From an uncultured Ruminococcus sp. (GTDB lineage Bacteria; Bacillota; Clostridia; Oscillospirales; Ruminococcaceae): a stretch of 9,015 bases of DNA. Below the pieces are notes generated by a model. That model had not been told where the DNA came from. It worked only from the letters and a program-made list of their open reading frames with translations, and did not search any database. Below, in pieces: positions 1 through 5,837 of the stretch; the first letter of the stretch is position 1; the number at the start of each line of letters is the position of its first letter. The DNA lies in NCBI GenBank assembly GCA_947174625.1, contig CAMWJT010000038.1, positions 1 to 9,015 of the forward strand. Reading direction: 5' to 3'. Position numbers and translations under genes: made by a program.

Positions 1-8
1 GCAAATTA

Positions 9-17
9 TGCTATAAT
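9..17 (+). promoter_or_regulatory. Extended -10 promoter element for pilD
   Basis: The sequence TGCTATAAT is a perfect extended -10 element (TG-n-TATAAT) for a vegetative sigma factor. It lies about 54 bp upstream of the pilD start codon. Any -35 box would lie just left of the window, so it cannot be judged. The AT-rich stretch between it and the ribosome binding site is consistent with an untranslated leader of about 45 nt. It implies that pilD is transcribed separately from the convergent pil operon. Confidence 0.6.
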
Positions 18-55
18 AAATATAATAATTTAATTTTTTTTAAATCTATCTTATC

Positions 56-63
56 AAGGAGGG
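56..63 (+). promoter_or_regulatory. Ribosome binding site of pilD
   Basis: AAGGAGGG lies 7 nt before the ATG at 71. It is close to the ideal anti-16S match and fixes this ATG as the start, rather than the in-frame ATG at codon 7. Confidence 0.8.
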
Positions 64-70
64 CATTTTC

Positions 71-961
71 ATGCTTCACAATGAATTTATGGAACTTCCG
101 TTCTATCTCATGTTTTACCTCATTATTTTTTTCTATGGGATTTGTATCGGCAGTTTCCTGAATGTCGTAATTTTCCGGCTGCCGAAAAATGAATCACTGG
201 TCAAACGGTCGTCACATTGCATGACCTGCGGCACGAAAATCCGTGCGAGAGATAATATTCCGGTTCTCAGCTGGATGTTGCTCAAGGGCAAATGCCGTAG
301 CTGTGGCGAACCGATCTCAAAACGCTATCCGATTGTGGAATCCCTGAATTGTGTGATTTATCTAATCACAGTTACAGTCCTGGATTTTAATTTGCAGAGT
401 ATTTTATATTGCTTTTTCTTTTCAGCATTGATCTGTATTGCTTTTATCGACTGGGATACCATGGAAATGGATCTGCGGTTATTATTATTTATTGCTGTGC
501 TTGCCGTTCCGGATCTGGCACTCTCTGTGACTGCACTGGTAAAACCCGAATTATTTCAGAATCTGCCGCATTTTGTCACAGATCAGTCTTTGTCTCTAAG
601 TTCTCATCTGATCGGCTTAGTCTGTATTGCCCTGCCGTTCTTCCTGATCGGTGAAATCAGTGTGCCGATTATCGAGAAAAAATTCGGCGAGCGTTTCCGT
701 GCCATTGAACTCGGTGATACAGTTCTGATGGCTTGCGGTGGATTGTTAATCGGCTGGAAAGCCGTTTTAGTATCTGCATTTTTCGGGATTATCATTGCCG
801 GTGTCTGTGGCATGATCCTCAAAAAACGGGGGGGCGAATCCAAATTCGCATTTGGTCCGTATCTGGCAATGGGTTTGTTCCTGGGAACGCTGTTCGGGAA
901 TCAGGTTTTTGATTGGTACATAGCATGGGTTACTTATGATCCTTATGCAATGCTTGCATAA
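71..961 (+). CDS. pilD: Type IV prepilin peptidase (leader peptidase/N-methyltransferase, A24 family)
   Basis: This 296-residue polytopic membrane protein would cleave the short basic leaders of the prepilins in this locus and N-methylate the new N-terminus. The N-terminal segment has the family signature GSFLNVVIFRLP (27-38). It is followed by a complete zinc-binding tetracysteine domain, C50-x2-C53 and C75-x2-C78, ending in KRYPIVE. The tetracysteine domain marks bifunctional PilD-type enzymes. The two expected catalytic aspartates are D127 (in FIDWD) and D216 (in ELGD). Near the C-terminus FGPYLAMG (261-268) matches the conserved FGP motif. Several hydrophobic helices span residues 11-35 and 92-285. 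Two departures are visible: the usual GxGD is ELGD (E213), and the segment after D127 reads TMEMD rather than the usual IPD form. Length is normal. The gene is monocistronic in this view and convergent with the pil operon. The family call is very secure; activity is inferred. Confidence 0.95.
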   Translation: MLHNEFMELPFYLMFYLIIFFYGICIGSFLNVVIFRLPKNESLVKRSSHCMTCGTKIRARDNIPVLSWMLLKGKCRSCGEPISKRYPIVESLNCVIYLITVTVLDFNLQSILYCFFFSALICIAFIDWDTMEMDLRLLLFIAVLAVPDLALSVTALVKPELFQNLPHFVTDQSLSLSSHLIGLVCIALPFFLIGEISVPIIEKKFGERFRAIELGDTVLMACGGLLIGWKAVLVSAFFGIIIAGVCGMILKKRGGESKFAFGPYLAMGLFLGTLFGNQVFDWYIAWVTYDPYAMLA

Positions 962-971
962 TGGCAATCGC

Positions 972-1011
972 AAACGGCAGCGGGAGCAATCTCCCGACTG
1001 CCGTTTTTTTT
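972..1011 (+). terminator. Intrinsic terminator of pilD, between convergent genes
   Basis: The left arm AACGGCAG-CGGGAG (973-986), loop CAAT (987-990) and right arm CTCCCG-A-CTGCCGTT (991-1005) form a 14-bp GC-rich stem with a single bulged A. The run of eight T at 1004-1011 completes a textbook rho-independent terminator 11 bp past the pilD stop. Read on the minus strand, the same hairpin follows the last pilin gene but is followed only by TTTGCG. It may therefore end the opposing operon less efficiently. Confidence 0.92.
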
Positions 1012-1020
1012 GCCAAAAAA

Positions 1021-1977
1021 TTATGGATTTGTATTAATCTCTGAGCCGTAGCTGTATACAAAATAATAATCTTTAATTGGTGCTGTGGAAGGAGTGGCAT
1101 ATTCTGGTCTGGTACGACCAGTCAAAGTACCCCTGTCACGTGCCATAGTTGCTGTAAAAGCAGCCGAACCACGTGCTGTCATATTGTCAGTTCCAATCTG
1201 TACAATGCTTAACACATTGGGGTCTATTGCAGGGTCTGCACCCTGTTTTTCATCAATCACATAATAATTCAAAGTTTTTGCATCTTTGCCGTTAATATTT
1301 TCTAATGTCATAAAAGCTGTATGATACAATGTTCTGACTGCACCATTGATTTCTTTGTTTGATTCACATTTAATTGTGAATGTTGTATTTTTAGCACTTA
1401 TATGATTGGTAAAATTATCATAACTATCCTCATCGTCAACATCCCAGGTTGTTTCATCAAATTCGCCGACTTTGATTTGCAGATTGTAAGTATCATAGTA
1501 AGCTTTGTTGATGGCATTATCAATTGTCTCAGCATTGTTGAGAGTAACAGAAACCGCACCATTGTCAAATTTTGCATCAAATGTGTAATTGACAAGCTTT
1601 GTGTTTACCTGATCACTGTTGTCAATATGCAGAACATGGATTTTTCCATCTGCATATTTGATTGTTCCATCTATAGTAGAACCACTTCTGAGAACCCCTT
1701 CATAGTATTGAATCGCATAATCTTCGGCAATAGCTTGTATATTCCTATCGCCTCTGTACGCATCCAGAAATTCCGCTGGTCGCAGTGTACTTTCCAGATA
1801 ATCTGCAATATTTTTTGCAACTGCCTGACTGTTCTCATAATGTTCTGTCTGCACCAGGACTTTCGTAGCTGGCAACATCAACTGCATGGCTGCTACTAAA
1901 ATCACTCCAAAAATTGCCATAACAACGATCAGCTCAATCAAGGTAAAACCTTTTAATCTTGATTTTGTTTTTTTCAC
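1021..1977 (-). CDS. Large class III prepilin (minor pilin, PilW/GspJ-like size)
   Basis: The 318-residue precursor has a canonical type IV prepilin N-terminus: basic leader MKKTKSRLKG, cleavage expected after G10, then FTLIELIVVMAIFGVILVA with the conserved Glu at mature position 5 (E15). The hydrophobic helix (11-35) would anchor the precursor in the membrane and later pack into the pilus core. The globular part is large for a pilin and rich in Asn, Thr and Asp. It has an acidic stretch at 172-187 and a single cysteine (C204). The start is GTG at 1977, fixed by an AGGAGGT site 6 nt upstream. The gene is last in the operon, 15 bp after the small pilin gene. Its length and position suggest a minor, possibly tip or initiation, pilin rather than the bulk subunit. 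That is inference, and the globular domain is not recognised. Confidence 0.88.
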   Translation of the reverse strand: MKKTKSRLKGFTLIELIVVMAIFGVILVAAMQLMLPATKVLVQTEHYENSQAVAKNIADYLESTLRPAEFLDAYRGDRNIQAIAEDYAIQYYEGVLRSGSTIDGTIKYADGKIHVLHIDNSDQVNTKLVNYTFDAKFDNGAVSVTLNNAETIDNAINKAYYDTYNLQIKVGEFDETTWDVDDEDSYDNFTNHISAKNTTFTIKCESNKEINGAVRTLYHTAFMTLENINGKDAKTLNYYVIDEKQGADPAIDPNVLSIVQIGTDNMTARGSAAFTATMARDRGTLTGRTRPEYATPSTAPIKDYYFVYSYGSEINTNP

Positions 1978-1983
1978 AATTCT

Positions 1984-1990
1984 ACCTCCT
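1984..1990 (-). promoter_or_regulatory. Ribosome binding site deciding the GTG start of the large prepilin
   Basis: AGGAGGT on the minus strand lies 6 nt upstream of the GTG at 1977. No ATG fits the prepilin leader at this place, so this site justifies the GTG start, which gives the complete basic leader MKKTKSRLKG. Confidence 0.8.
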
Positions 1991-1992
1991 GT

Positions 1993-2436
1993 TTAACTGA
2001 AATCATCATAGAATTGCAAACTTGCATTGTCATTCAGATTGGTATCACAATCTTTTGCAGAAACACCGTCTGCGGCTTTGGTATTGTATCTTTTTGCATT
2101 GACTGTACCATAAGTTCCGACAGAGAATGTCACATCCTGTTCACCATTGGAATCGGTTTTTGCCTTTATGACACCGTTTGTAATATCAGCCTCATTTGCA
2201 GAATTAAAAGTCGCATTGGCTGTACAATAGTCATTCAGCGTAATTTTATCATTGACGCTGCCGACTCTGGATTCTGCCTGTGTCTTGTTATTGACATGAT
2301 TTGCATTAATCAGCAGTCTGTTGGTAAGAGCTCCGACTCTTACCATAATCAGACCAGTGATCGCCAGAACCACCATAGCAATGATACACTCAATCAGGGT
2401 CATGCCTTTGAGTTTCTTGTTTTTCTTTGCTTTCAT
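1993..2436 (-). CDS. Small class III prepilin (type IV pilin-like protein)
   Basis: The 147-residue precursor carries the leader MKAKKNKKLKG, with cleavage expected after G11. The mature N-terminus MTLIECIIAMVVLAITGLIMV has Glu at position 5 (E16), the hallmark of a type IV pilin. About 21 hydrophobic residues are followed by an amphipathic stretch and a small polar C-terminal domain rich in Asn, Asp and Thr. Apart from C17 in the helix there are two cysteines, C71 and C130. They could close a disulfide loop like the D-region of Gram-negative pilins. The ATG at 2436 follows an AAGGAGGGG-type site that overlaps the stop of the preceding gene, so translation is probably coupled. The size fits a major or a minor pilin, and sequence alone does not decide which. 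Confidence 0.9.
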   Translation of the reverse strand: MKAKKNKKLKGMTLIECIIAMVVLAITGLIMVRVGALTNRLLINANHVNNKTQAESRVGSVNDKITLNDYCTANATFNSANEADITNGVIKAKTDSNGEQDVTFSVGTYGTVNAKRYNTKAADGVSAKDCDTNLNDNASLQFYDDFS

Positions 2437-2442
2437 GAATGA

Positions 2443-2452
2443 CCCCTCCTTA
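2443..2452 (-). promoter_or_regulatory. Stop codon and ribosome binding site overlap (coupling site)
   Basis: On the minus strand the TAA stop of the large PilX-like gene runs directly into the ribosome binding site, TAAGGAGGGG, 6 nt before the ATG of the small prepilin. This arrangement favours translational coupling of the two genes. Confidence 0.7.
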
Positions 2453-4942
2453 ATACATATTGCCGTAAAGCGTAGCCCATACAGAAGTTGTTGAGCCTGG
2501 TGTTAAAGGATCGGGAGGATCTAAAGGATCAGCAGGATCTAAAGGATCAGGTGTTAAAGAAGCCGGTGTTGTAATATAAAGCATACCCCATGAACCATCG
2601 CCTTGCAAATTGATTTTACCTGCAATCAACTGACCAATCAATCCAATTGTCTTAGAACCTGCTTTATCACTAAAATCATTTCCTGTTCCATAGTGTACAA
2701 TTTCCCCTGTTGGCAATTCATAGTCGATTGTATGATTTAATGTCATTCCCATAGGACAATTATAAGTAAGTTTTGGCGCTCTGACTAAGCCAACTACTAA
2801 ACCACCATTTCTTTGATTTAATTCAGCTCCATCATCAGAATAAATTACTACATTTGGATACCCTGGATTACCAACGCTCTCCACTTGCTTAATAGCTACA
2901 TCATTTTGTAATGTTAATGTTCCACCACCTGAGCGAAAATCTTTACAGTTCCAGTTTCCTGCACCTTTGAACATATCAAGATAATCTGTTGTAATAATGC
3001 AACCTTTTTCGAGATTTAATTTTCCTACAATAAACAATGTTACAGCATTTGCATCATTTATAATAATAGAATATTCGTTAGCATCTTGAATACTTACATT
3101 GTCAAGTATTACTGTCAAATTTCCGACAGAACCATCAATATAAATATTTTTCCCAAATGTTCCATTCAGAACACAGTTAGTTGTCACTTTATAGTAACCA
3201 TCACCGTTTGGATTAGAGGTACTATAATTCGGAATTAGCTTTTCATCTGCATTCATCACACCATTCGCAACAAGCGCAGATCCATATTTTGTATTTGCGC
3301 TTCCGCTAGGCGCATAAATCGGCACTTTGTACTTACCGCCATCATAAATAGAAGAATCAAGCCAAGTAACACTTGTTGGATAGGAAGCTTCATAATTAGA
3401 AGACTGTGGATTTTCAATCTTTGCTTCTCTTATAATCGTTCCATCCGGAGCCTTCTCAGGCTTAGTGAGATATTCTTTTGTGTATTTTAATGGATAAACT
3501 TCTTTGCCAAATGTTGCCTGTTCACCATCAACTTTTACATTAGGAGTAGAAAGATCATACCACGGAGATACAGAATGTGCTTCTGCGGATGTCGGAATTA
3601 ATTCAGCTGGAATAAGTTTAGGTACTACTGCAGCATTTTCATTCTCAACTGCATAAACTGCTGTTGCTTCACCAGTATCCTTTTGAATCGAGCCACCGCC
3701 TGAAATTTTACCAGCATATACTTTGCCATTGCATGTTAATTTACTATCGACTGTTAATGTTCCATTTACAACAACATCACCAGTTACTGTAAGATTTGAA
3801 ACTTTCAGGTTGCCATTAACCTGTACATTTCCCTCTACAATCAGACCATTGGCTCCATCTACTGTCAATGAACCCATGGAATAAATATTACCATACTTGG
3901 TATCATAACCTTCTGTACGTTCAATGTTTCCTTTCGTCCATTGATATAATTTTGTAAACTTAGCTTCTGTTTTAATAGTAGAGTTTCCATTTTCGTCCAT
4001 CAAATACATATCACCTGTCATTTGAAACTGCTGAATATCTACAGAATCACATAACAGATTAAAAGCATGATCATCGTTGGGCTGATTAGTTATTGTATCA
4101 TTAGAAGAATTACTAAATTTTCCATCCACATAAACATAAGGTGTGTTTTCATAAGTTTGATCTGTGTCATCATAACCTGCAAAGGAAACTGTGAAACCAC
4201 TGCCATTTTGAACTTCAAAATCTCCTTTGATTACCATGAAATCATCTGGCTTTGTAAAATGAATGGTAAATGTAGTATTTGCATATAACTTGCCACCTAA
4301 ATAAAGGGGTGCATCAATCAGGGTTTCATTGTTTAACCTAAAATTATAATTACCACCATCAATACCAGCATATGTGCCACCAGTTGTATAACCATGGTCT
4401 GCAATACCTGCATCAGTCAATCCACCCAGGCTGACGAACGCACCACCGTCATTTGCTGTTGGAGGTGTTGGAGGAATTACAGCAGGTGTCGTGATAATAT
4501 CCAGACCCAGGAACGTTTCATACGTAGATTCTGCTGTTGTCGTGTCACTGTCTACGGTGACAGAGAGACGATACATATCGACCTCTTTCCATTCACCAGA
4601 ATCATAAATAGAACGTTTCTGCCCTGTGTTAGTCACATTCACCGTATGATTCTGTGTAGAAGTACCATCATTAATTGCAACATCTACTGAGCTAAGACCA
4701 TTCACAATATCCTGCCGGAGTGTTTCGCTGTTATTGATCTGCCTTGTCACAGCCTCCATAACTGCCTTTGCCGTGTATTCTGCCTGTTCCTGTTGATAGT
4801 TAGTATAGGAACGCTTGCTTGCCGTAGTCGCCAAGGCAAGCGTTGCCACCAGAAACACAATCAACACCATCATGACAGAAACGACCGTGAACAACACCGT
4901 ACCTTTTAATTTTTTCGGACTTTTCGGAGTTGCCTTCTTCAT
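2450..4942 (-). CDS. Very large PilX-like pilin-related surface protein with beta-helix-like repeats
   Basis: The protein has 830 residues from the ATG at 4942. The N-terminus resembles PilX/GspK-type minor pilins: a basic leader ending KKLKG (G14), a hydrophobic helix at 15-37, then an Ala/Glu-rich amphipathic stretch (near 54-68). The usual Glu at mature position 5 is Thr (T19). A proline-rich hinge, VIPPTPP (155-161), leads into a long beta-rich, Asn/Gly-rich exported region. Residues 373-413 are near-perfect hexads of the type VQVNGN, LTVTGD, VVVNGT, LTVDSK, suggesting a bactofilin-like or other beta-helix. A further conserved-looking block, GLIGQLIAGKINLQGDGS, is at 767-784. It is followed by a repeated Asp-Pro-Leu linker (797-816) and a short aromatic tail. 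It sits between pilO and the prepilins, so a pilus-tip or adhesin role is plausible but inferred. The middle of the gene is markedly more AT-rich than the neighbours. The mature function is unrecognised. Confidence 0.82.
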   Translation of the reverse strand: MKKATPKSPKKLKGTVLFTVVSVMMVLIVFLVATLALATTASKRSYTNYQQEQAEYTAKAVMEAVTRQINNSETLRQDIVNGLSSVDVAINDGTSTQNHTVNVTNTGQKRSIYDSGEWKEVDMYRLSVTVDSDTTTAESTYETFLGLDIITTPAVIPPTPPTANDGGAFVSLGGLTDAGIADHGYTTGGTYAGIDGGNYNFRLNNETLIDAPLYLGGKLYANTTFTIHFTKPDDFMVIKGDFEVQNGSGFTVSFAGYDDTDQTYENTPYVYVDGKFSNSSNDTITNQPNDDHAFNLLCDSVDIQQFQMTGDMYLMDENGNSTIKTEAKFTKLYQWTKGNIERTEGYDTKYGNIYSMGSLTVDGANGLIVEGNVQVNGNLKVSNLTVTGDVVVNGTLTVDSKLTCNGKVYAGKISGGGSIQKDTGEATAVYAVENENAAVVPKLIPAELIPTSAEAHSVSPWYDLSTPNVKVDGEQATFGKEVYPLKYTKEYLTKPEKAPDGTIIREAKIENPQSSNYEASYPTSVTWLDSSIYDGGKYKVPIYAPSGSANTKYGSALVANGVMNADEKLIPNYSTSNPNGDGYYKVTTNCVLNGTFGKNIYIDGSVGNLTVILDNVSIQDANEYSIIINDANAVTLFIVGKLNLEKGCIITTDYLDMFKGAGNWNCKDFRSGGGTLTLQNDVAIKQVESVGNPGYPNVVIYSDDGAELNQRNGGLVVGLVRAPKLTYNCPMGMTLNHTIDYELPTGEIVHYGTGNDFSDKAGSKTIGLIGQLIAGKINLQGDGSWGMLYITTPASLTPDPLDPADPLDPPDPLTPGSTTSVWATLYGNMY
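2499..2552 (-). repeat. 18-bp tandem repeat coding a Asp-Pro-Leu linker
   Basis: On the plus strand two 18-bp units beginning GGATCTAAAGGATCAG lie side by side (2517-2534 and 2535-2552), differing only in the last two bases. A third, diverged copy precedes them (2499-2516). The unit is six codons long, so changes in copy number keep the frame. It encodes repeats of the form DPLDPA/DPLDPP near the C-terminus of the large surface protein. Confidence 0.85.
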
Positions 4943-4950
4943 CTTCCTGA

Positions 4951-4958
4951 CCACCTTT
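4951..4958 (-). promoter_or_regulatory. Ribosome binding site deciding the start of the large PilX-like gene
   Basis: AAAGGTGG on the minus strand lies 8 nt upstream of the ATG at 4942. The longer reading frame would begin with TTG at 5020 inside the pilO-like gene and has no such site. The ATG start also gives the basic leader MKKATPKSPKKLKG expected of a pilin-like protein. Confidence 0.75.
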
Positions 4959-4997
4959 CTGTTGTTTCTGTTGTCTTCATTCACAAAAATTGCGGGA

Positions 4998-5819
4998 TCA
5001 GCTAAAATCCGGTTCGTCAATCGGCATTGCGTTGTAGAATGTGATACTCAGATTCAGTTCACTCTTGCCATCGCCGTTGTCCGTAACCTCACGCTGTGTA
5101 GTTGTCACATTACCTTCTTCATCTGTAGATTCGACAGTTTCCATACGGGTCTGCCCCTCGCCGAATTTGTAATCCACAATGTCAACGGTTGTCACACGGA
5201 TTGCATTTTCATCTTCTTTGATCTTATCCAGGAATAGTGCCAGATTTTCACGAGAACCTCTTACAGTCAGATCCAGTGTATTGGTCATCACTTCTGCGGT
5301 TGCTTTTTCAGAAAGCGCATTGCTTTCTTTGAGCAGATCAGACACCTGCTTTGCATATTTGCCATTGATGTCCGCATCTTCCAACAGGGAGTATGTCAGC
5401 ACATCCGGTGTGTAGTAGTAATAATCCAGTGCCTGGGAATCAATGCCACTTGTTGTGAAATTGGAAACTTCCAGTTCACACTCATCAATCATGGGCTGTA
5501 CATACTGATCCAGGATGTAATTGGCTTTCTGATTATCAAACGTATCATTGACCGGCTCGAACACACTGTTGACGAACATTTCAGCAGTTTTCTTGGCTTC
5601 ACCGGCTTCTTTCTTGATACCTTCCTCCAGGGTAGGGATCTGCTGTAATTTCGCATCAATGCCCTCCCACTCGGTCTTGGTTGCCTCATAGACATCTCTG
5701 TCAGCCACAAGCGTATTATATTTTGGACGGATCAATGCAAAGAATCCGACTGCCAGAATAATAATCGCCGTCATAATGACAAGAATCATCTTGTCTCTGT
5801 AACTCATTTCACGCATCAT
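4998..5819 (-). CDS. pilO: PilO-like inner-membrane alignment protein
   Basis: This 273-residue protein has the architecture of PilO. It has a short cytoplasmic N-terminus (1-10), one transmembrane helix (11-31) and a charged coiled-coil-like segment (about 34-85). The outside domain ends in a ferredoxin-like pattern, where TLDLTVRGSRENLALFLDKI (181-200) and the closing strand SELNLSITFYN (253-263) are typical. PilO dimerises with PilN across the membrane and links the cytoplasmic PilM ring to the growing pilus. Here its partner would be the PilN half of the fused gene just upstream. The start is the first of two adjacent ATGs, 8 nt after AGGGGGT, which overlaps the stop of the fusion gene. 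PilO is poorly conserved, so the call rests on topology, short motifs and gene order. A second PilN-like protein is the main alternative. Confidence 0.8.
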   Translation of the reverse strand: MMREMSYRDKMILVIMTAIIILAVGFFALIRPKYNTLVADRDVYEATKTEWEGIDAKLQQIPTLEEGIKKEAGEAKKTAEMFVNSVFEPVNDTFDNQKANYILDQYVQPMIDECELEVSNFTTSGIDSQALDYYYYTPDVLTYSLLEDADINGKYAKQVSDLLKESNALSEKATAEVMTNTLDLTVRGSRENLALFLDKIKEDENAIRVTTVDIVDYKFGEGQTRMETVESTDEEGNVTTTQREVTDNGDGKSELNLSITFYNAMPIDEPDFS

Positions 5820-5827
5820 GATAGAAT

Positions 5828-5837
5828 ACCCCCTTTA
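5828..5837 (-). promoter_or_regulatory. Stop codon and G-rich ribosome binding site overlap before pilO
   Basis: The minus-strand sequence TAAAGGGGGT joins the TAA stop of the pilM-pilN gene to the ribosome binding site of pilO. The five-G run is unusual, but the spacing to the ATG at 5819 (8 nt) is good. It suggests translational coupling. Confidence 0.6.

Noticed and set aside
1402..1899. Open frame of 165 codons on the plus strand opposite the large prepilin
   Set aside because: It lies entirely antisense to a canonical prepilin gene and shows no motif. It is best explained as a shadow of that gene's codon use.
2014..2442. Open frame of 142 codons on the plus strand opposite the small prepilin
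   Set aside because: It is antisense to a clear prepilin gene, has no ribosome site or recognisable domain, and its Cys/Ile-rich composition is typical of a reverse shadow.
4943..5020. A 26-residue N-terminal extension of the large PilX-like protein from TTG at 5020
   Set aside because: It begins inside the pilO-like gene without a ribosome site and places non-leader sequence before the basic pilin leader. The ATG at 4942 follows AAAGGTGG.
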